A DNA stretch of 21,153 nucleotides from DATBGE01 sp036558125 (GCA_036558125.1 DATBGE010000159.1:1-21153); one strand, 5' to 3'. Counted from the first letter of the stretch, positions 7,585 through 14,838 are shown. The notes: generated by a model not told the origin, from the sequence alone. Translations and numbers: made by a program.

Positions 7585-7590
7585 AAGATA
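7585..7590 (-). promoter_or_regulatory. Candidate -10 element for rpiB, possibly leaderless
   Basis: TATCTT (minus strand) is separated from the rpiB ATG by only 8 nt (TATTCACA), and the gene has no Shine-Dalgarno sequence. A TANNNT box this close to a start codon is the usual arrangement of leaderless promoters. The -35 region (TGAACT near 7609-7614) is weak. Confidence 0.4.
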
Positions 7591-7621
7591 CAGTGGTCGG
7601 AAAAGGCTAGTTCAGCGAACC

Positions 7622-7660
7622 TGTCATTCCGAGCGAAGCGAGGAATCTCGTTGCCTCGCT
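7622..7660. repeat. Left terminal inverted repeat of the GIY-YIG unit
   Basis: This arm runs TGTCATTCCGAGCGAAGCGA and then GGAATCTCGTTGCCTCGCT. Read on the minus strand it encodes the last 12 residues and the stop codon of the GIY-YIG protein. Confidence 0.9.
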
Positions 7661-7944
7661 CCAAACCAGTGCTCCGCAAGATCCTCCCACGTCGGGTTCG
7701 CAGCTTCTATCAGCGCGATCTTCTTCCTCCGCGACCAGGCTTTGATCTGCTTTTCCCGGGCGATCGCAGCACGAGCGTTGGGTGTCGTTTCGATGTACAC
7801 AAGGCGTGTCGCTCGATAACGGCTGGTGAAGCTCCTCGGGCGCATAGCCCGATGTTCAGCAAGCCGCTTCAACAGGTTGCTGGTTACCCCGACGTAGAGC
7901 GTGCGAGTGCGACTCGCAAGCATGTAAACGCAGAAAACCTTCAT
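7624..7944 (-). CDS. Small GIY-YIG nuclease-domain protein
   Basis: 106 residues forming a complete single-domain GIY-YIG fold of the YhbQ/UPF0213-like type. Visible residues include VYML (6-9, the GIY strand), LYVGVTSN (17-24, the YIG strand), Arg27 and His31 in LLKRLAEHR, and the metal-binding Glu64 in IAREKQIKAW, followed by the KKIALIEAANPTWEDL tail. Family members are DNA nucleases or nuclease-like proteins. This copy keeps the catalytic residues, so activity is plausible. Residues 95-106 (GARQRDSSLRSE) and the TGA are encoded by the left terminal repeat, while the right repeat lies 73 bp upstream of the ATG. Being bounded by inverted repeats suggests it belongs to a REP-like mobile unit; a stationary housekeeping role is the alternative. 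Confidence 0.88.
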   Translation of the reverse strand: MKVFCVYMLASRTRTLYVGVTSNLLKRLAEHRAMRPRSFTSRYRATRLVYIETTPNARAAIAREKQIKAWSRRKKIALIEAANPTWEDLAEHWFGARQRDSSLRSE

Positions 7945-8017
7945 TCCGACATCCCGCGATTGAGCCGCAAGGATGCCGACTGAGCTTCAAATTAGCGACA
8001 AATCAGAACCGAAGCCC

Positions 8018-8056
8018 AGCGAGGCATCGAGATTCCTCGCTTCGCTCGGAATGACA
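8018..8056. repeat. Right terminal inverted repeat of the GIY-YIG unit
   Basis: The exact inverse of the left end except for one base: AGCGAGGCATCGAGATTCCT followed by CGCTTCGCTCGGAATGACA. It lies between the GIY-YIG start and the 3' end of the dehydrogenase gene (16 bp beyond the repeat), where its hairpin could also end transcription. Confidence 0.9.
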
Positions 8057-8072
8057 ACCTCTTTGCTCCAGC

Positions 8073-9128
8073 CTAAACTCTGATCCCCGCCACCGCCCTC
8101 ACCGCGTCAATCCTCGCCTCGGCCAGATGATCGGCGGCCCGATAAGTCGGAATCTTCTGCGCCGCCGAGATGGCGAACAGGTTGAGCATGGTGTCGTAGA
8201 TGGCCGCGGCTTTGCGCTTGGCGCGATCGTGGTCCCAGCCCATCAACTCGCCGTAGACGTTGATGACTCCGCCGCCGTTGATCACGTAATCCGGTGCGTA
8301 GAGCATGCCGCGGCGCTCCACCTCGTCTCCGTGCCGCTCCTCGGCCAGCTGGTTGTTGGCGCCTCCGGCGATGACTTCGACCTTGAGCCGCTTCAGCGTG
8401 TCGTCGTTGATCGTCGCCCCCAACGCGTTGGGAGAGTAGATGTCAGCCTTCACATCGTAAATCGCATCGGGCGCTGCTGCTTCGGCGCCGGTCGCTTTGA
8501 CCACTTGTTTCACCTTCTCGCCGTCGATGTCGGTGACCACCAGTTTGGCACCCTCCTCGTGCAGATGATCACAGAGAGACCGAGCGACATTGCCGCATCC
8601 CTGGACCAGGATCCGTTTGCCGGAAAGTGAATCGCTACCCCAGCGGTGCTTGGCGCTGGCCTTCATTCCGACGTAGACCCCGTAGGCGGTGACCGGCGAG
8701 GGATCGCCCGACCGGCCGTGCAGCCCGGCGACACTCTGCGTCTCCATCCGGACGAATTCCATGTCGGCCGGACTGGTTCCCACATCCTCCGCGGTGATGT
8801 AGCGACCCTTCAGGGTCTCGATGAAGCGGCCGTGGGCCCGGAAGAGGGCCTCCCGGTCTTTCCGCTTGTTGTCTCCCACGATCACCGACTTGCCGCCGCC
8901 CAGGTTGAGCCCGGCGACCGCCGATTTGTAGCTCATCCCCCGCGCGAGCCGCAGCGCGTCGGTAATCGCGTCATCGGTCGAGGCGTATTGCCAGAACCGG
9001 GTCCCTCCCAGGGCCGGCCCCAGCGTCGTGTCGTGGATCGCGATGATGCCGAAGTAGCCGCACGAAGGCTCGTGACAGAGCACGAGTTGCTCGTGGGCGT
9101 ACGCGGACATGCTCTTGAAGGCGTCCAT
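8073..9128 (-). CDS. Leucine/branched-chain amino-acid dehydrogenase (Glu/Leu/Phe/Val family)
   Basis: This NAD-dependent enzyme oxidatively deaminates an aliphatic or aromatic amino acid to its 2-oxo acid. 351 residues. The dimerisation/catalytic domain shows GPALGGTR (37-44), Lys68 in MSYKSA, catalytic Lys80 in LNLGGGKSV, and Asp115 in TAEDVGT. The Rossmann domain follows with VQGCGNVA (175-182) and the acidic Asp200-Asp202 region expected for NAD. The motif set and length fit leucine, valine or phenylalanine dehydrogenases rather than glutamate dehydrogenase; the substrate cannot be fixed by eye. The ATG at 9128 has GGAG 4 nt upstream. A TTG at 9143 is in frame but has no ribosome binding site. 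The AT-rich repeat (9148-9234) separates it from hbd. Confidence 0.92.
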   Translation of the reverse strand: MDAFKSMSAYAHEQLVLCHEPSCGYFGIIAIHDTTLGPALGGTRFWQYASTDDAITDALRLARGMSYKSAVAGLNLGGGKSVIVGDNKRKDREALFRAHGRFIETLKGRYITAEDVGTSPADMEFVRMETQSVAGLHGRSGDPSPVTAYGVYVGMKASAKHRWGSDSLSGKRILVQGCGNVARSLCDHLHEEGAKLVVTDIDGEKVKQVVKATGAEAAAPDAIYDVKADIYSPNALGATINDDTLKRLKVEVIAGGANNQLAEERHGDEVERRGMLYAPDYVINGGGVINVYGELMGWDHDRAKRKAAAIYDTMLNLFAISAAQKIPTYRAADHLAEARIDAVRAVAGIRV

Positions 9129-9147
9129 GGTGCTCCGCAGCAATCAG

Positions 9148-9234
9148 ATTGGTAATTGAAAATTGATAATTGAAAATTGAGCGGCGACGTCAGCCGCGCC
9201 CCAATTCCTCAATTTTCAATTACCAATTATCAAT
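9148..9234. repeat. AT-rich inverted repeat with central GC hairpin
   Basis: The left arm (9148-9181) contains GGTAATTGAAAATTGA and a second AATTGAAAATTGAG unit. The right arm (9209-9234) is the complement, CTCAATTTTCAATTACCAAT. Between them GCGGCGACGTCAGCCGC (9181-9197) can form its own hairpin. The block stands out as AT-rich in GC-rich surroundings. Its right edge supplies the TGA of hbd. It could act as a terminator or mRNA processing site between hbd and the dehydrogenase gene. Confidence 0.85.
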
Positions 9235-10069
9235 ATTTGTAGAATCCCCGCCCCGTCTTCCTCCCCAGCGTCCCCGCCGCCACCATCCGGCGCAGCAAGG
9301 GACACGGCCGATACTTGTCGTCGCCCAGTCCCTTGTGCAGCACTTCCAGAATCGCGAGGCAGGTGTCGAGGCCGATCAGATCGGCCAACGCCAGGGGGCC
9401 CATCGGATGGGCCATTCCCAACTTCATCACCGTGTCAATCGCTTCAGGGGCGGCAACGCCTTCCATCACGCAGAAGATTGCCTCGTTGATCATCGGCATC
9501 AGCACCCGGTTGGAGACGAAACCGGGGTAATCGTTTACTTCGACCGGCGTCTTCCCCAGGGCCTTGGACAGTTCCATGACCTGGGTCGTGGTGGCGTCGC
9601 TGGTCAGCTGGCCCCGGATCACCTCGACCAGCTGCATCACGGGTACCGGGTTCATGAAATGCATCCCGATGACCTTGTCGGGGCGGTTCGTGTGTGCCGC
9701 GATTTCCGTGATCGAGATCGAGCTGGTGTTAGTCGCCAGAATCGTTGAGGCGGGAGTGATTTTATCAAGCTGATCGAACAGCGCGAACTTGAGCGAGGGG
9801 TTCTCCGAGGCCGCCTCGACGACCAGTTCCGCGTCCGCCGCATCCTCGAGAGTGGAGCCCACTTTGATCCGTCCGACCGCCTCGTCCGCCTTGCCCGCCT
9901 CGATCGTCCCCTTTTTTACCAGCCGAGCCAGACTGCCGCGAATGGTCTCCAAACCCTTGTTCAAGGCCTCGGCCGACACATCGATCAGCCGGACCGCGTG
10001 CCCCTGCTGCGCGAACACCTGGGCGATCCCGTTCCCCATGGTGCCGGCGCCGATTACCGCGACCCGCAT
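9230..10069 (-). CDS. hbd: 3-hydroxybutyryl-CoA dehydrogenase
   Basis: This enzyme interconverts acetoacetyl-CoA and 3-hydroxybutyryl-CoA with NAD(P)H; it is soluble. 279 residues, the normal length of the single-function form. The N-terminal Rossmann domain starts at once with VIGAGTMGNGIA (5-16). Catalytic residues are visible as Ser117 in NTSSISI, His137 in GMHFMNPVPVMQLVEVI with Glu149, and Asn187 in FVSNRVL. The start at 10069 shares one base with the TGA of the CPBP gene (TGATG) and has GGGAGA upstream. A longer frame to 10897 is a shadow. It shares a cluster with a thiolase, giving the first two steps from acetyl-CoA towards butyrate, crotonyl-CoA or polyhydroxybutyrate, or the reverse. 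The stop codon lies in the AT-rich repeat. Confidence 0.96.
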   Translation of the reverse strand: MRVAVIGAGTMGNGIAQVFAQQGHAVRLIDVSAEALNKGLETIRGSLARLVKKGTIEAGKADEAVGRIKVGSTLEDAADAELVVEAASENPSLKFALFDQLDKITPASTILATNTSSISITEIAAHTNRPDKVIGMHFMNPVPVMQLVEVIRGQLTSDATTTQVMELSKALGKTPVEVNDYPGFVSNRVLMPMINEAIFCVMEGVAAPEAIDTVMKLGMAHPMGPLALADLIGLDTCLAILEVLHKGLGDDKYRPCPLLRRMVAAGTLGRKTGRGFYKY

Positions 10070-10950
10070 CAAGCGTTCTCCCTTCGCATCAGACGCCAGA
10101 CCACGGCCACTCCAAGAATGATGGCGCAGGAGCCGATGGCTCCGCCCTCCGGGCCGAAGCTTCCGCCGGTGAGCCACTGCGGGCCGCCGGGATCGTAGTT
10201 GATCAGCGGGATGGTAAAAGGCAGGCCGCTGACCGGCGCATCCATCAATGCCAGCGTCGCATTCCATCCCAGGTGCGCGCCCCACGCGGTCCAGATGCCG
10301 CCCGGGAGGTAGAACGCGCCTCCGAGGAAGATGCCGGCCAGGGTGATGTTGGCGATCGCCAGCACAGTCGGGTGGGGATTGAACAAATGGGTGAGGCCGA
10401 ACAGCACCGAGAGCAGGACAACCGCTTGCCAACGCCCCATGACCCTCGCCAGGAGGACCTGGGCTACACCGCGAAAGGCGATCTCCTCCCCCAGCGCGGC
10501 CGGAGCGAGAATGAGCGTCGTGAGCGTTGCCTGGCGAAGATAGTCGGTGAAGGAGCCTTGATCGGGGAGGAATCGCGCTCCGCCCAACGGTATCGACAAG
10601 AGGACTGCGGTAGCCGCCGCGGCAACGCCGAGGAGAAGACCACTTCCCCAACCCTTGCCGGCCCTGTCGAACGGTTTCCAGCGCAGGTCTTCCCAGGTGA
10701 GCTTGGTGACTCGGCGGCCGATGAGCCAGGTCGCCAATCCGAAGGAAATTAGGATGATGGCGGTCTGGATCACCAGCCAACGCGGTGCTTCCGGATTGAT
10801 GGGAGCACCGTGCGTCAACAGGGGAGCGGCCATTCCAACCAGCGCACTCAGAACCAGAGCGATGGCGGTGCCCAGAACCAGAAAAAGAACAGCCCACCCT
10901 GCATCGCGAAGGCGCGAGGGCGGGCGGGTTTGGGGAAGCGGGTCGGTCAC
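10069..10950 (-). CDS. CPBP-family intramembrane metalloprotease (CAAX protease-like)
   Basis: A 293-residue multi-pass membrane protein. Hydrophobic segments lie near 17-45, 58-78, 102-121, 142-156, 174-190, 195-215 and 252-287. The family motifs are complete: EEIAFRG with Glu155, Glu156 and Arg160; the second motif with His188 (GLTHLFNP); and the third with His226 and Asn230 (AHLGWN). These residues form the presumed active site of CPBP/Abi proteases such as Rce1. The start is GTG at 10950, overlapping the bioY stop as GTGA. Substrate is unknown; other family members process prenylated proteins, bacteriocins or signalling proteins. Why it lies between bioY and hbd is not explained by known pathways. 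Confidence 0.9.
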   Translation of the reverse strand: MTDPLPQTRPPSRLRDAGWAVLFLVLGTAIALVLSALVGMAAPLLTHGAPINPEAPRWLVIQTAIILISFGLATWLIGRRVTKLTWEDLRWKPFDRAGKGWGSGLLLGVAAAATAVLLSIPLGGARFLPDQGSFTDYLRQATLTTLILAPAALGEEIAFRGVAQVLLARVMGRWQAVVLLSVLFGLTHLFNPHPTVLAIANITLAGIFLGGAFYLPGGIWTAWGAHLGWNATLALMDAPVSGLPFTIPLINYDPGGPQWLTGGSFGPEGGAIGSCAIILGVAVVWRLMRRENA

Positions 10951-11513
10951 GCCCGCGGGCGTAGTGAGTGGTGCGCCCGCCAGAGCAGCAATCCGGCCAG
11001 CACGACCTTCAGTGAATCAACCAGGATGAATGGAGCGGTACCCGCCGCAACGGCGGTCTTGATCGATCCGGTGAGGAGCATCAGCTGGGCCAGCCCGCCC
11101 GCGTGGATGGCGACCATCCCCAACAATGCCGCGAGGAGGCAAAGCCCGAGCTTCCCCCTCTGCCCCACCCGGCCCACGATCCAGGCAGCGAGCGGAAAAG
11201 CGAGCAGGTAACCACCGGTCGGCCCGATCAGCTGCTGGAGGCCTCCGGATCCGTTGGCGAAGACCGGCGCCCCGAACGCTCCCGCGACGAGATAGAGCAG
11301 CATGGCGCCGGCGCCCGCGGTGGATCCGGTGAGCCCACCCACCAGGATCACCGCGAGCCCTTGCAGGGTCATGGGGACCGGAGTGAAGGGCAGGTGCACG
11401 GAGAACTGCGCTGAGACGGCCACGGCGAGGGCGCCGAGGACGAGCGTGATGGGCCAACGAAAGGCCCTGGGAAGGCTCATGGATCTGGCCGCCGTGGGAT
11501 TGCCTGAGGTCAT
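10947..11513 (-). CDS. bioY: Biotin transporter BioY (ECF S component)
   Basis: A 188-residue membrane protein with about six hydrophobic helices. It binds and imports biotin, either alone or with ECF energising subunits. The family signature VHLPFTPVPMTLQGLAV (39-55), the Gly-rich GLTGSTAGAGAMLLYLVAGAFGAPVF stretch, and GGLQQLIGPTGGYLLAFP are clear. No EcfA or EcfT genes lie beside it. The ATG directly follows the thiolase TAA, with GGAG in the thiolase's last codons 9 nt upstream, so translation is coupled. No BirA-type operator is recognised. Co-expression with thiolase and hbd suggests a link to a biotin-dependent acyl-CoA carboxylase elsewhere, which is inference. Confidence 0.94.
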   Translation of the reverse strand: MTSGNPTAARSMSLPRAFRWPITLVLGALAVAVSAQFSVHLPFTPVPMTLQGLAVILVGGLTGSTAGAGAMLLYLVAGAFGAPVFANGSGGLQQLIGPTGGYLLAFPLAAWIVGRVGQRGKLGLCLLAALLGMVAIHAGGLAQLMLLTGSIKTAVAAGTAPFILVDSLKVVLAGLLLWRAHHSLRPRA

Positions 11514-12701
11514 TTAGATCCGCTCCACGCTGAGTGCCACCGCATTGCCACCACCCAGACAGAGCGTGGCAAGCCCGGTTGTCTTGTCGCGATCCTTCAT
11601 TGCGTACAGGAGAGTGGTCAGGACCCGGGCGCCGCTTGCGCCAATCGGGTGACCGAGTGCCACCGCCCCACCATTCACGTTGACCCGACCCCAGTCCCAG
11701 CCCAGCGCACGCCCGTCGGCGATGGCCTGCACGGCGAATGCTTCATTGGCCTCGATCAAGTCGTAGTCGTTGATCCCGGTTCCCGACTTGGCCAGGAGAT
11801 TCTTCACGGCGACGATCGGAGCGAAGAACAGATCCTTGGGCTCTCCGCCGCCGGACGCGTACTGGGTGACGCGAGCCATCGGCTGGAGACCGTGAGCCTT
11901 GGCGAACGCGAGTGAGGTGACCACGAGCGCGCTGGCGCCATCGTTCAATCCCGGCGCGTTGCCCGCGGTGACCGTTCCATCCTTCCGAAATGACGGCTTG
12001 AGCTTGGCCAGGGCCTCGATCGTCGTGTCTTTCCGGGGAGACTCGTCCGCCGTTACCTTGGTCACCCCACTTTTACCGGGAATTTCAACCGGGAGAATCT
12101 CCGAGGAGAACTTGCAGGACTCCTGCGCAGCCACCGCCTTACGATGGCTGTTCAGCGCGAATTCGTCCTGCTCTTGCCGGGTCACCTTCGCCTTCTCGGC
12201 GGTGTACTCGGCGTACTCGCCCATATGATTCTGACCGAAGGAATCCCACAAGCCATCGTGGATCATCCCGTCAACGACGGTCTGATTCCCCGCCTTGATC
12301 CCGGTCCGCATGCCATAGAGATAGTGCGGCGCCGTGGACATGGACTCCTGCCCACCCGCCACAATGGCCTGAGCATCGCCGGCCTTGATGGCCTGCGACG
12401 CGAGCATCACGGCCTTGAGGCCGGAGCCGCAGACTTTGTTGATGGTCATCGCCGGGACGGTACCGGGGATGCCGCCGTGAATCAGGGCTTGCCGGGCGGG
12501 CGCCTGTCCGGAGCCCCCCTGTATCACCTGGCCGAGGATGACTTCGTCGATCGCCCCGGGCTCGACGCCGGCTCGGCGAACGGCTTCCCGGACGACCAAA
12601 GCGCCAAGTTGCGGTGCGGTCAGGGTGGAAAGGCCACCCAGAAAGCGTCCGATAGGAGTGCGGACGGCGGAGATAATGACTGGTGTAGTGGCGTCAGACA
12701 C
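11514..12701 (-). CDS. Acetyl-CoA C-acetyltransferase (thiolase)
   Basis: A type II thiolase that condenses two acetyl-CoA to acetoacetyl-CoA, or cleaves it in reverse. 395 residues, the standard length. The nucleophile Cys91 is in NKVCGSGLKAV, the activating His351 in ALGHPIGASGAR, and the second Cys381 in LCLGGGNAVAL; the NEAFA loop is also present. No targeting signal. The start is GTG at 12701 with no visible Shine-Dalgarno sequence. The protein begins SDATTPVIISAVRTPIGRF, as is typical. It heads the bioY - CPBP - hbd cluster, and hbd uses its product. Known relatives are AtoB, ThlA and PhaA; sequence alone does not separate a degradative from a biosynthetic role. Confidence 0.95.
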   Translation of the reverse strand: MSDATTPVIISAVRTPIGRFLGGLSTLTAPQLGALVVREAVRRAGVEPGAIDEVILGQVIQGGSGQAPARQALIHGGIPGTVPAMTINKVCGSGLKAVMLASQAIKAGDAQAIVAGGQESMSTAPHYLYGMRTGIKAGNQTVVDGMIHDGLWDSFGQNHMGEYAEYTAEKAKVTRQEQDEFALNSHRKAVAAQESCKFSSEILPVEIPGKSGVTKVTADESPRKDTTIEALAKLKPSFRKDGTVTAGNAPGLNDGASALVVTSLAFAKAHGLQPMARVTQYASGGGEPKDLFFAPIVAVKNLLAKSGTGINDYDLIEANEAFAVQAIADGRALGWDWGRVNVNGGAVALGHPIGASGARVLTTLLYAMKDRDKTTGLATLCLGGGNAVALSVERI

Positions 12702-12744
12702 GGTGCGCGTACGGTTTGGGTCGGGGGGAATGTAGGGGGTATGA

Positions 12745-12790
12745 CGGGAGGGCGGGAAGGCGGGAGAGGCGGTCGGGGCGGACAGGGCGG
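12745..12790. repeat. Intergenic GGCGGNNNN tandem repeat
   Basis: About five 9-nt units of the type GGCGGACAG, GGCGGTCGG and GGCGGGAGA lie between thrS and the thiolase gene, next to the 12796-12907 repeat. The unit is the same as in the signal-peptide repeats at 3378-3421 and 18220-18279, but here it is not in a gene. Confidence 0.75.
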
Positions 12791-12795
12791 CCAGA

Positions 12796-12907
12796 CTGTC
12801 ATTCCGAGCGGAGCGAGGAATCTCAGTACCCTCCCTCGACGAAGCAGTCAGAACAGGCCCTCTGCTCAGATCGGCACCGAGATTCCTCGCTTCGCTCGGA
12901 ATGACAG
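12796..12907. repeat. Gene-less head-to-head copy of the TGTCATTCCGAG repeat
   Basis: The left arm CTGTCATTCCGAGCGGAGCG continues with AGGAATCTC to 12824. The right arm (12879-12907) is GAGATTCCTCGCTTCGCTCG followed by GAATGACAG. Arms match the GIY-YIG unit's ends at nearly all positions. The 54-nt spacer shows no gene and no clear GIY-YIG remnant. It lies 8 bp beyond the thrS stop, so it may double as the thrS terminator. Confidence 0.9.
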
Positions 12908-12915
12908 GGCAGCCC

Positions 12916-14838
12916 CTACGGCTTCAGCGCCCTCGTCCGATTCTCCTCCGTCACCCTGGCAACAAACTCCTCAACCGGCACGATCTCCTGCTTGTTCCCC
13001 GCCCCGCGGACCCGCACTGCGACCGTCCCGGCGTCCGCCTCCCGCTGCCCGACGACCGCCATATAAGGAACCTTCTCGACCTCACCCTGACGGATACGGT
13101 AGTTGAGGGTCTGGTTGCCATCGTCGAGACCGGCGCGGATGCCGGCGTCGCGGAAGCGACGGAAGACCTTCCGCGCGGCGTCGCCCTGAGCGTCCGAGAT
13201 TGGCAGCACTCGAACCTGCTCGGGCGCGAGCCACACCGGGAAGGCGCCGGCGAAGTGCTCGATCAGGATCGCCATGAAGCGCTCGAACGAGCCGCTCACC
13301 GCGCGGTGGATGACCACCGGCCGGTGTTCGTGATTGTCTTCGCCGACGTAGATCAATCCAAACCGCTCGGGAGCGGCGTAGTCGAGCTGAATGGTACCGA
13401 GCTGCCAGGTCCGCCCGATCGAGTCCGCTACGTCGAAGTCGACCTTGGGACCGTAGAAGGCACCATCGCCCGGCTTGAGCTCGTAGGGCTGCCCGGTCGC
13501 CTCGAGTGCCGCCTGGAGCGCCGCCTCCGCGCGATCCCACAGCGAATCCTCGCCGATCCGCTCCTTGGGCCGAGTGGCAAACTTGAGAGTCGCAGTGAGT
13601 CCAAAGGTCTTGTAGTAGCTCAGAATGAAATCGGTGAGCCGGCGGACTTCCTCGGCGATCTGCTGCTCGGTGAGGAAGACGTGGCAGTCGTCCTGCTGGA
13701 ACTGTCGCACCCGGGTGAGGCCCGAGAGCGCGCCGGAGACCTCGTTCCGGTGCAGCACGTCGTAGGTGCAGTAGCGGAGCGGCAGCTCGCGGTATGAGTG
13801 CTTCTTCGACTGATACAGCAGGTAGTGCGAAGGGCAGTTCATCGGCTTCAGCGAGAAGTCGTGTTCCCCGGTCTCCTTATCCAGGACCAGGAACATGTTC
13901 TCGCGGTACTTGCCCCAGTGGCCGGAGATCTCCCAGAGCCCCTTGTTGAACAGCAGCGGAGTCTTGATCTCCTTGTAGTCCTCGCGCTGCAATTCCCGCA
14001 GGTACTGATTCAGTACGTTCACGATCGTAGTGCCGCGCTCGGTCCAGAACACCGCCCCCGGCGCGAACGGGTGGAACATGAAGAGGTCCAGTTCCTTCCC
14101 CAGCTTCCTGTGGTCCCGCTTTCTGGCCTCTTCGAGCTGATGCAGATAGGCGTCCTGGTCCTCCTTCTTGAACCAGGCGGTGCCATAGATCCGCTGCAGC
14201 ATCTGGCGGCGTTCATCTCCCCGCCAATACGCGCCGGCGCCGTGCAGGAGCTTGAAGTTCTTGAGCCTGCCTGTGCTCGGGAGATGAGGACCGCGACAGA
14301 GATCCACGAAAGGCCCGTCGGTGTAGACCGTGATCACCTCATCGGGACCCAGATCGTCGATCCGTTCGAGCTTGAGGGGATCGTCCTTGAAGCGACGCTT
14401 GGCTTCCGCCCGGTCCACGACCTCCCGGACGAACGGATAGTCCTTCGCCGTCACCTCGGCCATCCTGGCCTCGATCGCCTCCAGGTCCTCCGGAGTGAAG
14501 GGACGCTCGACGTCGAAGTCGTAGTAGAAGCCGTTTTCAATCGGCGGGCCGAACCCGATCCCGGCCTTGGGGAAAAGCTCCCGTACCGCAGTCGCCAGGA
14601 CGTGGGCCGCCGAGTGACGGAGGACGTCCAGCGCGGCGGGGTCCTTATCGGTCAGGATCGCGAAGGTGGCGTCCGTCTCGATGGGGCGGTCCAGGTCGCG
14701 GATCTGACCGTCGACCCGCGCGGCCACCGCGGCCTTGGCCAAACCAGGGCCGATGGACTGGGCCACCGCGCGTGCCGTGGTTCCCGCCGGCACCTCTCGC
14801 ACGCTGCCGTCGGGGAGGGTCAACCGGATGGTGCTCAT
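12916..14838 (-). CDS. thrS: Threonyl-tRNA synthetase
   Basis: This class II synthetase charges tRNA-Thr and edits Ser-tRNA-Thr. 640 residues, full length. The TGS domain covers about 1-62. The editing domain has HSAAH (His75, His79) and CRGPH (Cys181, His185). The catalytic core carries the zinc ligands Cys335 (MNCPSH), His386 and His511, and class II motif 2 near RNEVSGALSGLTRVRQF. The anticodon-binding domain begins near 535 (PEQVRVLPIS). The ATG at 14838 overlaps the stop of the 50-residue membrane ORF as ATGA; the longer frame to 14913 is in that ORF's territory and not conserved-looking. No T-box leader or strong Shine-Dalgarno sequence is seen, so translation may rely on coupling to the upstream ORF. 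Confidence 0.97.
   Translation of the reverse strand: MSTIRLTLPDGSVREVPAGTTARAVAQSIGPGLAKAAVAARVDGQIRDLDRPIETDATFAILTDKDPAALDVLRHSAAHVLATAVRELFPKAGIGFGPPIENGFYYDFDVERPFTPEDLEAIEARMAEVTAKDYPFVREVVDRAEAKRRFKDDPLKLERIDDLGPDEVITVYTDGPFVDLCRGPHLPSTGRLKNFKLLHGAGAYWRGDERRQMLQRIYGTAWFKKEDQDAYLHQLEEARKRDHRKLGKELDLFMFHPFAPGAVFWTERGTTIVNVLNQYLRELQREDYKEIKTPLLFNKGLWEISGHWGKYRENMFLVLDKETGEHDFSLKPMNCPSHYLLYQSKKHSYRELPLRYCTYDVLHRNEVSGALSGLTRVRQFQQDDCHVFLTEQQIAEEVRRLTDFILSYYKTFGLTATLKFATRPKERIGEDSLWDRAEAALQAALEATGQPYELKPGDGAFYGPKVDFDVADSIGRTWQLGTIQLDYAAPERFGLIYVGEDNHEHRPVVIHRAVSGSFERFMAILIEHFAGAFPVWLAPEQVRVLPISDAQGDAARKVFRRFRDAGIRAGLDDGNQTLNYRIRQGEVEKVPYMAVVGQREADAGTVAVRVRGAGNKQEIVPVEEFVARVTEENRTRALKP

Larger units (their letters stand above)
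7622..8056. mobile_element. 435-bp unit with 39-bp terminal inverted repeats and a GIY-YIG gene
   Basis: The left end (7622-7660) and right end (8018-8056) are inverted copies matching at 38 of 39 positions; the outer 28 bp are identical. Each end starts TGTCATTCCGAG and contains AGCGAGG...CCTCGCT, which can fold into a 7-bp hairpin with a 10-nt loop. ACC borders both sides (7619-7621 and 8057-8059), which could be a 3-bp target duplication or chance. The only gene inside is the small GIY-YIG protein. The structure is seen directly; mobility is inference. It sits between the amino-acid dehydrogenase gene and rpiB. Confidence 0.7.

Noticed and set aside
10070..10897. N-terminal extension of hbd over the CPBP gene
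   Set aside because: Low-complexity Arg/Ser/Pro-rich translation typical of a shadow; the Rossmann motif begins right at the 10069 start.
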